Source: Serpentinicella sp031432315 (GTDB lineage: Bacteria > Bacillota > Clostridia > Peptostreptococcales > Natronincolaceae). From it: 64,000 bases of DNA. The first letter of the stretch is position 1; every line of letters begins with the position of its first letter. Under the pieces are notes generated by a model. The model saw nothing but the letters and a program-made list of their open reading frames with translations, searched no databases and was not told the origin of the DNA. A program made the translations under genes and the position numbers. This document shows positions 8,733 through 18,148 of the stretch, piece after piece. The stretch spans positions 422,294-486,293 of the forward strand of contig NZ_JAVKGO010000001.1 in assembly GCF_031432315.1 (NCBI RefSeq). The letters run 5' to 3'.

Positions 8733-9386
8733 TCACTGGCCATTCTTTCTTAATAATCTAACATTTTCTTTAACTTGATCGTTTTTAAAGATCGCAGAAC
8801 CGGCAACTATTACATTAGCTCCTGCTTCAGTAACTATATTAATATTATTGGGATTGATTCCTCCATCAACTTGAATATCAATGCTTAACCCCATACTATC
8901 TATAAGATTTTTTAGTTCCTTAATTTTTTTAACCATTGACTGGATAAATTTCTGGCCTCCAAATCCAGGATTTACTGACATAATTAAAACCATATCTATA
9001 TCGTCCAATACATATTCAATTGCACTTAATGGTGTTGACGGATTTAACGCAACAGCCGCTTTAACATTATTATTTTTTATACTTTGAATTGTACGATGTA
9101 GATGTATACATGCTTCTGCATGAACAGTTATAATATCCGCTCCTGCTTTAGTAAATTCATCAACATATTGATCAGGATTGCTTATCATTAGATGTACATC
9201 TAATGGCATTTCTGTTCTACTTTTTATACTCTTAACAACTGGTGGACCTATTGTTATGTTTGGTACAAAGTGACCATCCATAACATCAATATGTAGCATA
9301 TCACAGCCTGCATCTTCAACCTTTTTGATATCTCCTTGTAAGTCTGAAAAATCAGCTGATAAAATTGATGGTGCAATTTTAAACAT
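8733..9386 (-). CDS. rpe: ribulose-phosphate 3-epimerase
   Basis: Interconverts ribulose-5-phosphate and xylulose-5-phosphate in the pentose phosphate pathway. A TIM barrel of 217 aa with IDVMDGHFVPNITIG (metal-binding Asp/His), VHLMI, NPGFGGQKFI and IQVDGGIN, all conserved in Rpe. ATG follows AGGAGG. It starts two bases after the rsgA stop and is followed by thiN. Confidence 0.96.
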   Translation of the reverse strand: MFKIAPSILSADFSDLQGDIKKVEDAGCDMLHIDVMDGHFVPNITIGPPVVKSIKSRTEMPLDVHLMISNPDQYVDEFTKAGADIITVHAEACIHLHRTIQSIKNNNVKAAVALNPSTPLSAIEYVLDDIDMVLIMSVNPGFGGQKFIQSMVKKIKELKNLIDSMGLSIDIQVDGGINPNNINIVTEAGANVIVAGSAIFKNDQVKENVRLLRKNGQ

Positions 9387-9388
9387 GT

Positions 9389-10267
9389 TTAATACCTCCT
9401 GCTACTTTCTTTAATTTCTTTGTAAAACTGTATATAACTTTCATACCGCTCATTGTTAATAATATTTTCTGCAACAGCTTGTTTCACTTTACACCCAGGC
9501 TCATTAATATGAGAACAAGAAGCAAATTTACAACTTTCTATATAATCATTGAACTCTGGAAAGTAGTCAGATAAATCATTTATATCTATATAATCAATAT
9601 CCAACGAACTGAAACCAGGCGTATCAACAACCCAACTATTATTGCTAATAGCTAGCAGTTCCGCGTGACGTGTAGTGTGCTTACCTCTTCCTGTTTTTAC
9701 ACTTACTTCACCAACTTCTAGATTGCTTCCTGTTATTTCTTTTAAAATTGATGATTTCCCAACACCAGACGGGCCTGCAAAAACACTTGTTTTATTCAAT
9801 AATTTTTTTTTCAAGTCATCAAGATTTTGATTATTTATAATATTTGTTGTTAATATTTTATAGTTTGTTTTTTGATACCTACTTTTAATCATATCTAAAG
9901 CTTTATTATCTATTAAATCTGTTTTATTTAAGCAAATTAGAATATCTAGTCCTTTACTTTCTCCTAAGATTAAAAAGCGGTCTAAAAGAAAGAGATTTAA
10001 ATCAGGTTGAACAATTGAAAATACAACTACAACTTGATCTATATTTGCTACTGTAGGTCTTATTAGTTCGTTATATCTAGGTTTAATCTCTTCAATCATT
10101 CCAATTCTTTTACTCTCATCAAGAATCTCTATTGTTACTTGGTCTCCAATTAGGGGAATGATTTTATTTTTTCTAAATATACCTCTTGCTTTACACTCAA
10201 ATAATTCTCCATTAACATCTACATAATAAAAACCAGCAATACCTTTAGTAATCTTTCCTAATTTCAT
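9389..10267 (-). CDS. rsgA: ribosome small subunit GTPase RsgA
   Basis: A circularly permuted GTPase that checks late 30S maturation. The order is an N-terminal OB-fold (to about 70), then the G4 motif NKTD, then P-loop GPSGVGKSSIL (about residue 165), then the G3 motif DTPGFSSL, and a C-terminal zinc knuckle made of the Cys/His residues in CKFASCSHINEPGCKV. This permuted order is diagnostic. 292 aa is normal. It lies 20 bases after prkC, a common partnership; in other Firmicutes RsgA is a PrkC substrate. Confidence 0.96.
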   Translation of the reverse strand: MKLGKITKGIAGFYYVDVNGELFECKARGIFRKNKIIPLIGDQVTIEILDESKRIGMIEEIKPRYNELIRPTVANIDQVVVVFSIVQPDLNLFLLDRFLILGESKGLDILICLNKTDLIDNKALDMIKSRYQKTNYKILTTNIINNQNLDDLKKKLLNKTSVFAGPSGVGKSSILKEITGSNLEVGEVSVKTGRGKHTTRHAELLAISNNSWVVDTPGFSSLDIDYIDINDLSDYFPEFNDYIESCKFASCSHINEPGCKVKQAVAENIINNERYESYIQFYKEIKESSRRY

Positions 10268-10287
10268 TACATCCCCCTCACACAGTT

Positions 10288-12057
10288 TTATTCATCATCA
10301 TTTTCTGGCAATTCCACTACTTCGCCATCTTCTACTTGATCATCTTCCTCATCTTCCTCTTCTTCCTCTTCTCCCTCTTCTTCCTCTTCTTCATCAATTT
10401 CGGGAACACTTATCATTCCTCTACTAACAATCAAATTAACGGGAGTGTTCTCTTCAACCTCTTTATCAGGACTGATGCTTTGCTCTATCACTAACCCCTC
10501 ATCATACATTTCACTAAACTCCCTAGTTATACTACCAACCCTTAAATTTTGCCTATTAATTAAGCTAGTTGCTTCATCAATTGTAAGCCCGATAAGGTTT
10601 GGCATATCTACCTCTTGAATTTCTGGTCCTTTACTAACTATATAATCAACTGATGCTCCTTCTCTTATTACTTCACCAGCAGCAGGACTTTGTTCTATTA
10701 CAATTCCCTCAGGAAACTCTGAAAACTGATAGGTAACTTCTCCCCGTGTTAGTCTAGAATTTTGTAGTAATGTAGGCACATCTATAGCTTCTGTAAACTT
10801 AATTGTTGGTACTGTGGTAGTTCTAGTACCTTGACTTACATTCACTCTAACAGAAGATCCGTCTCTAACTATCATTCCCCCACTAGGACTCTGATTTATA
10901 ATTTCATTTACTGGGATTGTTTCATGATGTTGAGTATTTATATCCATCATTAAACCTATTTCTTCTGCCCAAACTTTTGCATCATCAATATTCATTCCTA
11001 CAAAATCAGGAACTTCTACATCTTCTGGTCTACTTCTATTTATTTGTACTACGGCATATACAATAGTTGATAGAATAAGTAAACCAATCAAAATAGCTAT
11101 TACTATAATTCTTTTTTTATTTTTTCGATTTGATTTCGTTGTTTTCTTTGTTTTAGCTGGTCTCTCTTCTTGAACAATTGGCATTACTTGAGTTGGAGAA
11201 TCATTCAAATTGTTTTCAGTTTCGTCTTCTGGAAAATTTAATGTATATTTTATACCTTTTAAACTAACCATAAGCTCATTAATACTCTGAAAGCGCTTAA
11301 TTTGTTCTTTTTCCATAAGCTTTAATATAATGTTTTCAATAGACTTTGGTATATTTGGATTTATTTCAGTAGGTATTTTAGGCTCATCTTGTGTTTGCTT
11401 GAGAGCTACGGATACAGCATTTTCTGCCTCAAAGGGTAACTTTCCTGTCGCCATCTCATACATCACTATGCCTAGAGAGTAAAGATCTGACCTTTCATCA
11501 ACATATCCTCCTCTTGCTTGTTCAGGAGAAAAATAATGCACAGATCCTATAACATTCCCTACATTTGTAAGTGTTGAGCTCGTAGCTGCTATTGCAATCC
11601 CAAAATCAGTAACTTTAATCCTATCGTCTTTCGTAATTAAAATATTATGTGGTTTAATATCTCTATGAATAACATGGTTTTCATGGGCATGCTTTAATGC
11701 ATTAGCTATTTGCGTAGTATAATTAATTATAGTGTCTTTATCCAATGGGGCAGTTTCCAGTATATGTTCTTTTAACGTTTTACCGTCTAAATATTCCATA
11801 ACTAAGTAATACGTATCTTCGTCTTGTCCAACGTCATACAGGTTAACTATATTCGGATGAGATAAGCTTGCAACTGCCTGTGACTCTCTTTTAAATTTTG
11901 CAACAGCTTCTTTATCATTAGTAAATTCAGGTCTCAATATCTTCACAGCTACGTATCGATTTAAGAGTGTACACTTTGCCTTATATACAATGGCCATCCC
12001 ACCAGATCCTACTTTTTCTACTAGTTCATAACGCTTGCTTAGAATTTTCCCGATCAT
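10288..12057 (-). CDS. prkC: PASTA-domain Ser/Thr protein kinase
   Basis: A membrane receptor kinase that senses cell-wall muropeptides and controls growth or spore exit from dormancy in relatives. Kinase domain at about 1-270, with glycine loop GSGGMAIVYKA, invariant Lys in YVAVKIL, catalytic HRDIKPHNILI and DFG. A charged linker leads to a membrane helix at about 316-340, then three PASTA repeats (about 345-550). The last 40 residues are an unusually acidic Glu/Asp tail outside the cell. It follows prpC by 16 bases, the usual phosphatase-kinase pair, and is followed by rsgA. Confidence 0.96.
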   Translation of the reverse strand: MIGKILSKRYELVEKVGSGGMAIVYKAKCTLLNRYVAVKILRPEFTNDKEAVAKFKRESQAVASLSHPNIVNLYDVGQDEDTYYLVMEYLDGKTLKEHILETAPLDKDTIINYTTQIANALKHAHENHVIHRDIKPHNILITKDDRIKVTDFGIAIAATSSTLTNVGNVIGSVHYFSPEQARGGYVDERSDLYSLGIVMYEMATGKLPFEAENAVSVALKQTQDEPKIPTEINPNIPKSIENIILKLMEKEQIKRFQSINELMVSLKGIKYTLNFPEDETENNLNDSPTQVMPIVQEERPAKTKKTTKSNRKNKKRIIVIAILIGLLILSTIVYAVVQINRSRPEDVEVPDFVGMNIDDAKVWAEEIGLMMDINTQHHETIPVNEIINQSPSGGMIVRDGSSVRVNVSQGTRTTTVPTIKFTEAIDVPTLLQNSRLTRGEVTYQFSEFPEGIVIEQSPAAGEVIREGASVDYIVSKGPEIQEVDMPNLIGLTIDEATSLINRQNLRVGSITREFSEMYDEGLVIEQSISPDKEVEENTPVNLIVSRGMISVPEIDEEEEEEGEEEEEEDEEDDQVEDGEVVELPENDDE

Positions 12058-12073
12058 TGTTTCACCTTCTCCC

Positions 12074-12802
12074 TTAATTTCCTATAAGTACAAGGGTAAT
12101 ATTATCATATCCGCCTTTTTCATTCGCTATATTAACCAGTTGATAACAACTCTCTTTGTTTAGCCCTTGCTTTTCTAGCACGTGTGATAACTCATCATCA
12201 TTTACTTGATTTGAAAATCCATCAGTACATAAAATAAAAATATCATTTTTATGTATTTTACTAGTCACTATGTCAACATTTATATTATTATCCGTTCCCA
12301 AAGCTCTAGTAATGATATTTTTTTTAGGATGTCTACGAGCTTCTCTTTCATTAATGCTACCATTTTTAAGTAATTCCGCCACCAGTGAATGATCCTCTGT
12401 TAGCTGAGTGGTTGTTTTGTCTCTATATACATAAGCCCTACTATCCCCAACATGCCCTATATAAGCTTTATCATTAAAGATTAAAATAAGCGTAGCGGTT
12501 GTTCCCATTCCATTACAATTTTTCTCGTTTAAAGACTTGCTGTATATTGCAGTATTTGCCTCTTCAAACGCCTGGATTATAAGGTCACTTATTTGATTTT
12601 CATCAAGTTCTTCAGAATTTAAATAACTAATCAACTGATCTTTTATAGTATGAATTGCTATTCTACTTGCAACATCGCCACTTTTGTGTCCTCCCATACC
12701 ATCAGCAACTATATATAATCCATACTTATCTTCATAAATATAAAATCCGTCTTCATTTACACTCCTTACTCTTCCTATATCTGTACATCCCACTGACTTC
12801 AT
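12074..12802 (-). CDS. prpC: PP2C-family protein phosphatase
   Basis: The Stp1/PrpC-type Mn-dependent phosphatase that reverses PrkC phosphorylation. 242 aa with the PPM metal motifs VADGMGGH (near residue 38), GHVGDSRAYVY, LCTDGFSNQV and GGYDNITLVLI. An ATG six codons upstream (12820) is in frame but lies before the GGGGGA ribosome binding site, so the start is the ATG at 12802 (MKSVGCTDIGRVRSVNED, which matches homologues). Located between rlmN and prkC on the minus strand. Confidence 0.95.
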   Translation of the reverse strand: MKSVGCTDIGRVRSVNEDGFYIYEDKYGLYIVADGMGGHKSGDVASRIAIHTIKDQLISYLNSEELDENQISDLIIQAFEEANTAIYSKSLNEKNCNGMGTTATLILIFNDKAYIGHVGDSRAYVYRDKTTTQLTEDHSLVAELLKNGSINEREARRHPKKNIITRALGTDNNINVDIVTSKIHKNDIFILCTDGFSNQVNDDELSHVLEKQGLNKESCYQLVNIANEKGGYDNITLVLIGN

Positions 12803-12889
12803 ATAAAATCCCCCTTTCATTGAATTTAATTATTCGACAATGATATCTGTTTCCCTGCTTCTTACTATATTATATAATTTTGAATTTAA

Positions 12890-13927
12890 TTAGTCTTTAT
12901 TCTTAATATGACGGTTTCTTAGCTGCCCACAAGCAGCATCAATATCTGCACCCATTTCACGTCTAATTGTAGCTTCTATTCCATTTGTCTTAAGCTCTTT
13001 TTGAAATCGCTTTATATCTTGGTTATTGGACTTTATATAATCTTTTTCATCTATTGAATTTACAGGGATTAAATTTACATGACAAAGCAGTCCACTTAGT
13101 AAAGATGCTAATTTTTTAGCATGATTAACACTATCATTTACATCCTTTATAAGTGCATATTCAAAAGTGATTCTTCGATTATTCCTCTCTAAATAATAGT
13201 GGCATGCTTCTATTATTTGATCGATAGAATACTTATTTGCTACTGGCATGGTTTTTTTACGAACTTCATCACTTGCAGCATGTAGTGATATCGCTAAATT
13301 AATTGGAATTTGGTAATCAGCAAGCATTTTTATTTCTCTTACTAATCCACAAGTAGATAAAGTTATATGTCTATTTCCAATGTTTAATCCATTTTTATCA
13401 TTGACAATATTTAAGAACTTTATGACTTCCTGAAAATTATGAAGTGGTTCGCCACTGCCCATCAGTACGATATTAGAAACTCTATTTCCTTGGTCTTTTT
13501 GCATACATAATATTTGGTCAATCATTTCACCAGCTCTTAAATTACGCACTAATCCACCCGTTGCGGACGCACAAAAAGTACAACCCATTGCACATCCAAC
13601 TTGAGAAGAAATACAAGCTGTAATACCATGTTTATATATCATTGTTACACCTTCAACATAATTCCCATCACCAAGAGAAAATAAATATTTGGTTGTACCG
13701 TCTATTTTAGACACTAATTTGCTTTCTATATTTATATTTGTAATAAAGGATCGCTCATCTAAAGTGCTTTGCATTTTTTTAGAAATGTTAGTCATCTCTT
13801 CAAAAGATTTTACCCCTTCATTTACCCATTTGAATATCTGTTTAGCTCTAAATTTCTGTTCTCCTAGCTCTTTTGTAAGTTCTTCCATCTCATCATAAGA
13901 CAAACTTAATAAATCAATCTTATTCAA
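12890..13927 (-). CDS. rlmN: 23S rRNA (A2503-C2) / tRNA methyltransferase RlmN
   Basis: A radical-SAM enzyme that methylates C2 of A2503 in 23S rRNA. 345 aa; the radical-SAM cluster motif is CAMGCTFCASATGG (Cys residues near 115), followed by VLMGSGEPLHNF and RHITLSTCG. The second catalytic Cys is in ADIDAACGQLR near the C-terminus. The start is TTG after GGAGGG. It is 18 bases after rsmB, so rRNA modification genes are grouped here, followed by the prpC-prkC pair. Confidence 0.96.
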   Translation of the reverse strand: MNKIDLLSLSYDEMEELTKELGEQKFRAKQIFKWVNEGVKSFEEMTNISKKMQSTLDERSFITNINIESKLVSKIDGTTKYLFSLGDGNYVEGVTMIYKHGITACISSQVGCAMGCTFCASATGGLVRNLRAGEMIDQILCMQKDQGNRVSNIVLMGSGEPLHNFQEVIKFLNIVNDKNGLNIGNRHITLSTCGLVREIKMLADYQIPINLAISLHAASDEVRKKTMPVANKYSIDQIIEACHYYLERNNRRITFEYALIKDVNDSVNHAKKLASLLSGLLCHVNLIPVNSIDEKDYIKSNNQDIKRFQKELKTNGIEATIRREMGADIDAACGQLRNRHIKNKD

Positions 13928-13945
13928 AACTTTCCCTCCACAAAT

Positions 13946-15274
13946 TTATATAATTTTCTTTAGTTTAGCTATAAAAAAACCATCAGTATGATGTATATTT
14001 GGGTAAAGTTGTATCGTACCTATGCCCTTATATGAAAGTCCGAGTGAAGATTCTATATCAACTATTTCAAAGTTTTTGTTTTGCTCTAGAAACTTTGAAA
14101 TTACTTTGTCATTCTCATTTGGATCGATGGTACATGTGCTATAAAGTAATTCTCCACCTGGCTTTAAATAAATTGCCGCATTTTTTAAAATCTCGAATTG
14201 CATTTTCATTAGCTCGTTGATATCATCCGGTGTCTTCCTATATTTTATTTCGGGTTTTCTTCGAATAATACCAAGTCCTGAACAAGGTGCATCAACAAGT
14301 ACCTTATCTGCTTTCTCAATTAAGGTATCATCTTGTTTCATTCCATCAAATTTTTGAGTATGGATTATTTTTACGCCCAACCTGCTACTATTGTCCTCAA
14401 CAAGTTTTAGCTTATGATCATATATATCTCTCGCTAAAATTTTTCCTTTATTGTTCATTAACTGAGCTATATGTGTAGTTTTCCCTCCTGGAGCACAACA
14501 CATGTCAATAATAAAATCACTCTCTTTAGGTTCCAGTGCTTTTGAAACAAGCATTGAACCAAAGTCTTGAATATGTATATACCCTTCTCTATACTCCTCC
14601 ATTTCTTCTATTTTATTTATCCCTCTTATTATTACTGCTTCTTTGATTAAAGGGCATTTTGTTACTTTTAGCCCTTTCCCTTCAAGCTTTCCTATACATT
14701 CTTCTATCGAAATTTTCAATGTATTTACTCGTATATACAAGTCTGGTCTTTCATTATTTGCCTTTAATAGCTCCTCTGTAAAATCTTTATCGAAGTACTT
14801 CAAAAAACGCTGAACCATCCATTGTGGATGAGAGTACTTTACCATTAAGTACTTTTCAATATCCTTTTTCTTGTCAGGCAATGTTATATTTTCTTTATTC
14901 CTTATTATGTTTCTTAAAATAGCATTAATAAATCCAGAAGTTCTTTTATTATATTTTTTTGATAAATTTACAGATTCATTTACAGCAGCAAAGTCCGGTA
15001 CTTTGTCTAAGAACATTATCTGGTAAATACCTAATCGTAAAATTGACAATGTCCATAAATTTATTTTATTTATTTTAACAGAAGAGAATTGAGTTATTAT
15101 GTAATCAATATATATTAAATTTTCTAACGTGCCATATACTATTTCCGTAATAAAGTTTCTATCTATTGCAGTTGCATTCTTACCCTTAAGTTTTTTATTT
15201 ATTAATAAATTTGAGAATGCTTTTTTTGATTCTATCTCATATACAATATTTAATGCGATTTCCCTGGTATTCAT
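13946..15274 (-). CDS. rsmB: 16S rRNA (cytosine967-C5)-methyltransferase
   Basis: RsmB (Sun/Fmu) methylates C967 of 16S rRNA. 442 aa with an N-terminal NusB-like RNA-binding domain (about 1-130) and a C-terminal Rossmann methyltransferase. Motifs visible are DMCCAPGGKTTHIAQL, DAPCSGLGIIRRKPEI with the catalytic PC, and LLYSTCTIDPNEND with the second catalytic Cys. ATG follows AGGAGG. It is preceded by a hairpin after the YugP-type gene and followed closely by rlmN. Confidence 0.95.
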   Translation of the reverse strand: MNTREIALNIVYEIESKKAFSNLLINKKLKGKNATAIDRNFITEIVYGTLENLIYIDYIITQFSSVKINKINLWTLSILRLGIYQIMFLDKVPDFAAVNESVNLSKKYNKRTSGFINAILRNIIRNKENITLPDKKKDIEKYLMVKYSHPQWMVQRFLKYFDKDFTEELLKANNERPDLYIRVNTLKISIEECIGKLEGKGLKVTKCPLIKEAVIIRGINKIEEMEEYREGYIHIQDFGSMLVSKALEPKESDFIIDMCCAPGGKTTHIAQLMNNKGKILARDIYDHKLKLVEDNSSRLGVKIIHTQKFDGMKQDDTLIEKADKVLVDAPCSGLGIIRRKPEIKYRKTPDDINELMKMQFEILKNAAIYLKPGGELLYSTCTIDPNENDKVISKFLEQNKNFEIVDIESSLGLSYKGIGTIQLYPNIHHTDGFFIAKLKKII

Positions 15275-15300
15275 TAATATCCTCCTATTAGAATAAATTA

Positions 15301-15325
15301 AATGAAGGCGTTTAACGCCTTCATT
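15301..15325 (-). terminator. hairpin between the YugP-type protease gene and rsmB
   Basis: A near-perfect palindrome pairs 15301-15312 with 15314-15325 (about 11 bp after leaving a loop), followed on the minus strand by TTAATTTATTC. It overlaps the protease stop codon. Read-through to rsmB, 27 bases on, is likely because the genes are usually one operon. Confidence 0.5.
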
Positions 15326-16004
15326 ATCTTCTTCTATTACTTATCATTATTAACCTTATTAATTGGGCTACTGCAGTAGCTGTTGCAGCTACATATGTTA
15401 AGGCTGCAGCATCTAGAACCTTCTTAGCAGCACCATATTCTTCCCTTGAAATAAATCCGTTTGCATCTAACAAATCCATCGCTCTGCTACTAGCATTAAA
15501 CTCTACAGGAAGTGTGACTACTTGAAATAGTACTGCTGCAGCAAAAAGTAGGATACCTACATTTATTAATGGTGGAGAAAATATAAAACCTGCTATTACA
15601 AAGAACCAAGCTGCTGATGATCCGAAACTTGCAACAGGAAAAATAGCATTTCTTAAATTTAAAGGTACATAGCCATTTGCATGCTGTATAGCATGCCCTA
15701 CTTCATGAGCAGCTACACTAACGGATGCAATTGAACTTCCTTGATGTACTTCTCTTGACAACCTGAGCACTCTTTTTCTCGGATCATAATGATCAGTTAG
15801 AGAACCTTGTGCTACTTCAATTGGCACATCTCTTAATCCATTTTTATCCAATAAAGTTCTTGCTACGTTGAATCCTGAATATCCTTTAGTTGCCCTTACA
15901 TTTAAGTACCGGTGAAAAGTTGTTTTTACTTTGCTTTGTGCATACATCGCAAAAATGATTGCTGGTAATAATACAAGAATTTCTGTACCTGTTGGAAATA
16001 TCAT
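15324..16004 (-). CDS. YugP-type membrane zinc metallopeptidase
   Basis: 226 aa with a membrane helix at the N-terminus, the zinc site HEVGHAIQHANGY near residue 110 (HExxH) and two or three further hydrophobic segments near 120-165, then a C-terminal helix. This matches the family of membrane zinc peptidases named after YugP; their substrates are unknown. It lies between the DUF116 gene (7 bases) and rsmB in the priA-def-fmt-rsmB run, a placement often seen in Clostridia, suggesting a link with translation or membrane protein quality control. Confidence 0.88.
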   Translation of the reverse strand: MIFPTGTEILVLLPAIIFAMYAQSKVKTTFHRYLNVRATKGYSGFNVARTLLDKNGLRDVPIEVAQGSLTDHYDPRKRVLRLSREVHQGSSIASVSVAAHEVGHAIQHANGYVPLNLRNAIFPVASFGSSAAWFFVIAGFIFSPPLINVGILLFAAAVLFQVVTLPVEFNASSRAMDLLDANGFISREEYGAAKKVLDAAALTYVAATATAVAQLIRLIMISNRRR

Positions 16005-16011
16005 TCATTTG

Positions 16012-16752
16012 TCACTCCTTCATCAATTTTAAAATTGCATGTTCTACTTTTAGGGTATTTACCTCTGTATCAATACACGGACCATTCAACCGTTTATTTG
16101 TTACTGCTATAATTGGTATTTTTTTCACATCTTGTAATCCGTTCACTAAATCCCGTTCACATGCTACAGCTATAATTGCCTTAGGCCTAAGCTCCATAAT
16201 AATTCTTCTAGCTATTGTTCCACCACTAGCTACTCTAAAGTTTACACCATACTTCTCATGTAAATCAATTAAAGGATTTACTTTGCAATTTCCACATTTT
16301 TTACAATTTTTTATATCGTTTGTAATTTTGTAGGGGCAAGAAGATTTCTGAAGACAATGTGGCGAGATTATTAATATTTCTTCTCCTGAGAGTCCATACT
16401 CTTCACTCATCACTAATTGATTATTTAAATTTGTATAGGAGCGCCTTATACTTTTCTTATCAATGGAAAAAACAACTCCAAAAAATTCTATTGCAGGATA
16501 AGTAATTCTTAACGCTTCTTTCGTCAATTTTATCATTATATTCGGTACATTTATATTATACCATAGTAGGATTATTGTTAAAATAATTTGTATTATCCAT
16601 AGCAGTAATCCTAACAGAACCAATACTAAGATCGCGTTTACTACACTAAATACATATACACTTTGTAGTTGAGGTATAAAAATCAAAGTAAACAGTCCTA
16701 CTATTAGCAATAAACATATAACCAGTAGTATACCAACAAATTTTAAACTCAT
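16012..16752 (-). CDS. DUF116 family membrane protein with Cys-rich domain
   Basis: 246 aa. Residues 1-70 form two membrane helices. The cytoplasmic part has a cysteine-rich block at about 130-160 (HCLQKSSCPYK, then CKKCGNCKV) and VACERDL near 200, the usual DUF116 pattern that suggests a metal or Fe-S site. The biochemical role of DUF116 is unknown. It starts two bases after fmt ends and precedes the YugP-type peptidase, so it belongs to the def-fmt operon, as in other Clostridia. Confidence 0.88.
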   Translation of the reverse strand: MSLKFVGILLVICLLLIVGLFTLIFIPQLQSVYVFSVVNAILVLVLLGLLLWIIQIILTIILLWYNINVPNIMIKLTKEALRITYPAIEFFGVVFSIDKKSIRRSYTNLNNQLVMSEEYGLSGEEILIISPHCLQKSSCPYKITNDIKNCKKCGNCKVNPLIDLHEKYGVNFRVASGGTIARRIIMELRPKAIIAVACERDLVNGLQDVKKIPIIAVTNKRLNGPCIDTEVNTLKVEHAILKLMKE

Positions 16753-16753
16753 A

Positions 16754-17686
16754 TTACTCCCCTAAAATTATATTTTTATCAATTGTATTTCCCCTAAGAA
16801 AATCTTCTACTTTAAGTCTTTTTCCTCCACTGAATTGAAGCTCTTGTATTCTTAATATATCTTTTCCTGTTGCTACATCAATTCCGTTTTGGGTAATATC
16901 GATGATTGTTCCAGACCTATAGTTATGCTCTCCTTTTATTACGCTAGTCTTCCAAACTTTCATTTTCTTATTTAAATATGTTGTATATGCAGTAGGCCAA
17001 GGTATCGTTCCCCGTACTAAATTTCTAATTTCTTTAGCAGGCCTACACCAGTCAATCTCTCCTAAATCTTTAGTTAGTTTTTGACAGTACGTTGCTTCTT
17101 TATCATCTTGCTTTACTCTTCTCAATTTTCCATTTGTTATATCTTCTAGCGTTTTAATTAATAATTCAGATCCTAAGTTTGCTAATTTGTCATGTAAATC
17201 TCCAGCAGTGTCATCTTCATGAATATCTATAGATTCTTTTAAAATCATATCTCCTGTATCTAATCCTTCATCCATATACATAGTAGTTATTCCTGTTATG
17301 CTTTCACCATTTATAATTGCCCAATTTATTGGTGCAGCACCACGATATTTTGGCAATAGTGATGCATGTACATTAATACATCCTTTTAGAGGCAAGTCTA
17401 GTATACTTTTAGGTAATATTTGCCCATAGGCAACTACTATTATGACTTCTGGTACCAATTGTTTAATTAGATTAATTGTTGTTTCTTCCCTTATTTTTGT
17501 AGGCTGATATACTTTTAATCCGTGTTTAAGCGCAGCATCTTTAACTGGTGTATGGACTAGCCTTTTTCCTCTACCCTTTGGTTTGTCTGGCTGTGTGAAT
17601 ACTCCTACTACATCATATTTTTCATCAACTAACTTCTCTAAACAAGGGACAGCAAAATCCGGTGTCCCCATAAATAATACTTTCAT
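16754..17686 (-). CDS. fmt: methionyl-tRNA formyltransferase
   Basis: Formylates initiator Met-tRNA with 10-formyl-THF. 310 aa; N-terminal Rossmann start MKVLFMGTPDFAVPCLEKL, catalytic HASLLPKYRGAAPINWAI near residue 109 (NVHASLLP, where Asn and His act with the Asp of MYMDEGLDTGDM), and a C-terminal OB-fold. Ten bases separate it from the upstream def, the standard partner that removes the formyl group after translation. Confidence 0.97.
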   Translation of the reverse strand: MKVLFMGTPDFAVPCLEKLVDEKYDVVGVFTQPDKPKGRGKRLVHTPVKDAALKHGLKVYQPTKIREETTINLIKQLVPEVIIVVAYGQILPKSILDLPLKGCINVHASLLPKYRGAAPINWAIINGESITGITTMYMDEGLDTGDMILKESIDIHEDDTAGDLHDKLANLGSELLIKTLEDITNGKLRRVKQDDKEATYCQKLTKDLGEIDWCRPAKEIRNLVRGTIPWPTAYTTYLNKKMKVWKTSVIKGEHNYRSGTIIDITQNGIDVATGKDILRIQELQFSGGKRLKVEDFLRGNTIDKNIILGE

Positions 17687-17695
17687 AGTGTCACC

Positions 17696-18136
17696 TCACT
17701 TTTTAGCTTTATCGATAAACAATATTCCATTTAGATGATCTATTTCATGACAGATAGCCCTAGCGAATAAATCTTCTCCTTCTAAAGTCACCTCTTCATT
17801 TTTACGATTTAATCCTTTAACAGTTACTTTCTGTGGCCTTATTACCTCTGCTGACTTACCTGGTAGACTTAAACAACCTTCTGTATCGCTTTGTTCTCCA
17901 AAGCTATCAATAATTTCAGGGTTAATTAACTCCACAGCACCATAACCTACATCAATTACTATTATTCTTTTTAGTATTCCGATTTGTGGTGCAGCAAGTC
18001 CTACACCATCTGCATCATACATTGTTTCTTTCATGTCGTCTAATAATGTCAAGATACGTTTATCTATTATCTCCACAGGTTTGCTTTTTTTTCTTAAAAT
18101 TGGATCATCATCTGTCCTAATTATTCTTATCGCCAT
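17696..18136 (-). CDS. def: peptide deformylase
   Basis: Removes the N-formyl group from nascent proteins. 146 aa with all three motifs: GVGLAAPQIG, EGCLSLPG (Cys metal ligand) and CHEIDHLNG (HExxH). A GTG three codons upstream lies inside the AGGAGTG ribosome binding site, so the ATG at 18136 (MAIRIIRTDDDPILR) is the start. It follows priA by 12 bases and precedes fmt. Confidence 0.97.
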   Translation of the reverse strand: MAIRIIRTDDDPILRKKSKPVEIIDKRILTLLDDMKETMYDADGVGLAAPQIGILKRIIVIDVGYGAVELINPEIIDSFGEQSDTEGCLSLPGKSAEVIRPQKVTVKGLNRKNEEVTLEGEDLFARAICHEIDHLNGILFIDKAKK

Positions 18137-18148
18137 AAAAATCACTCC

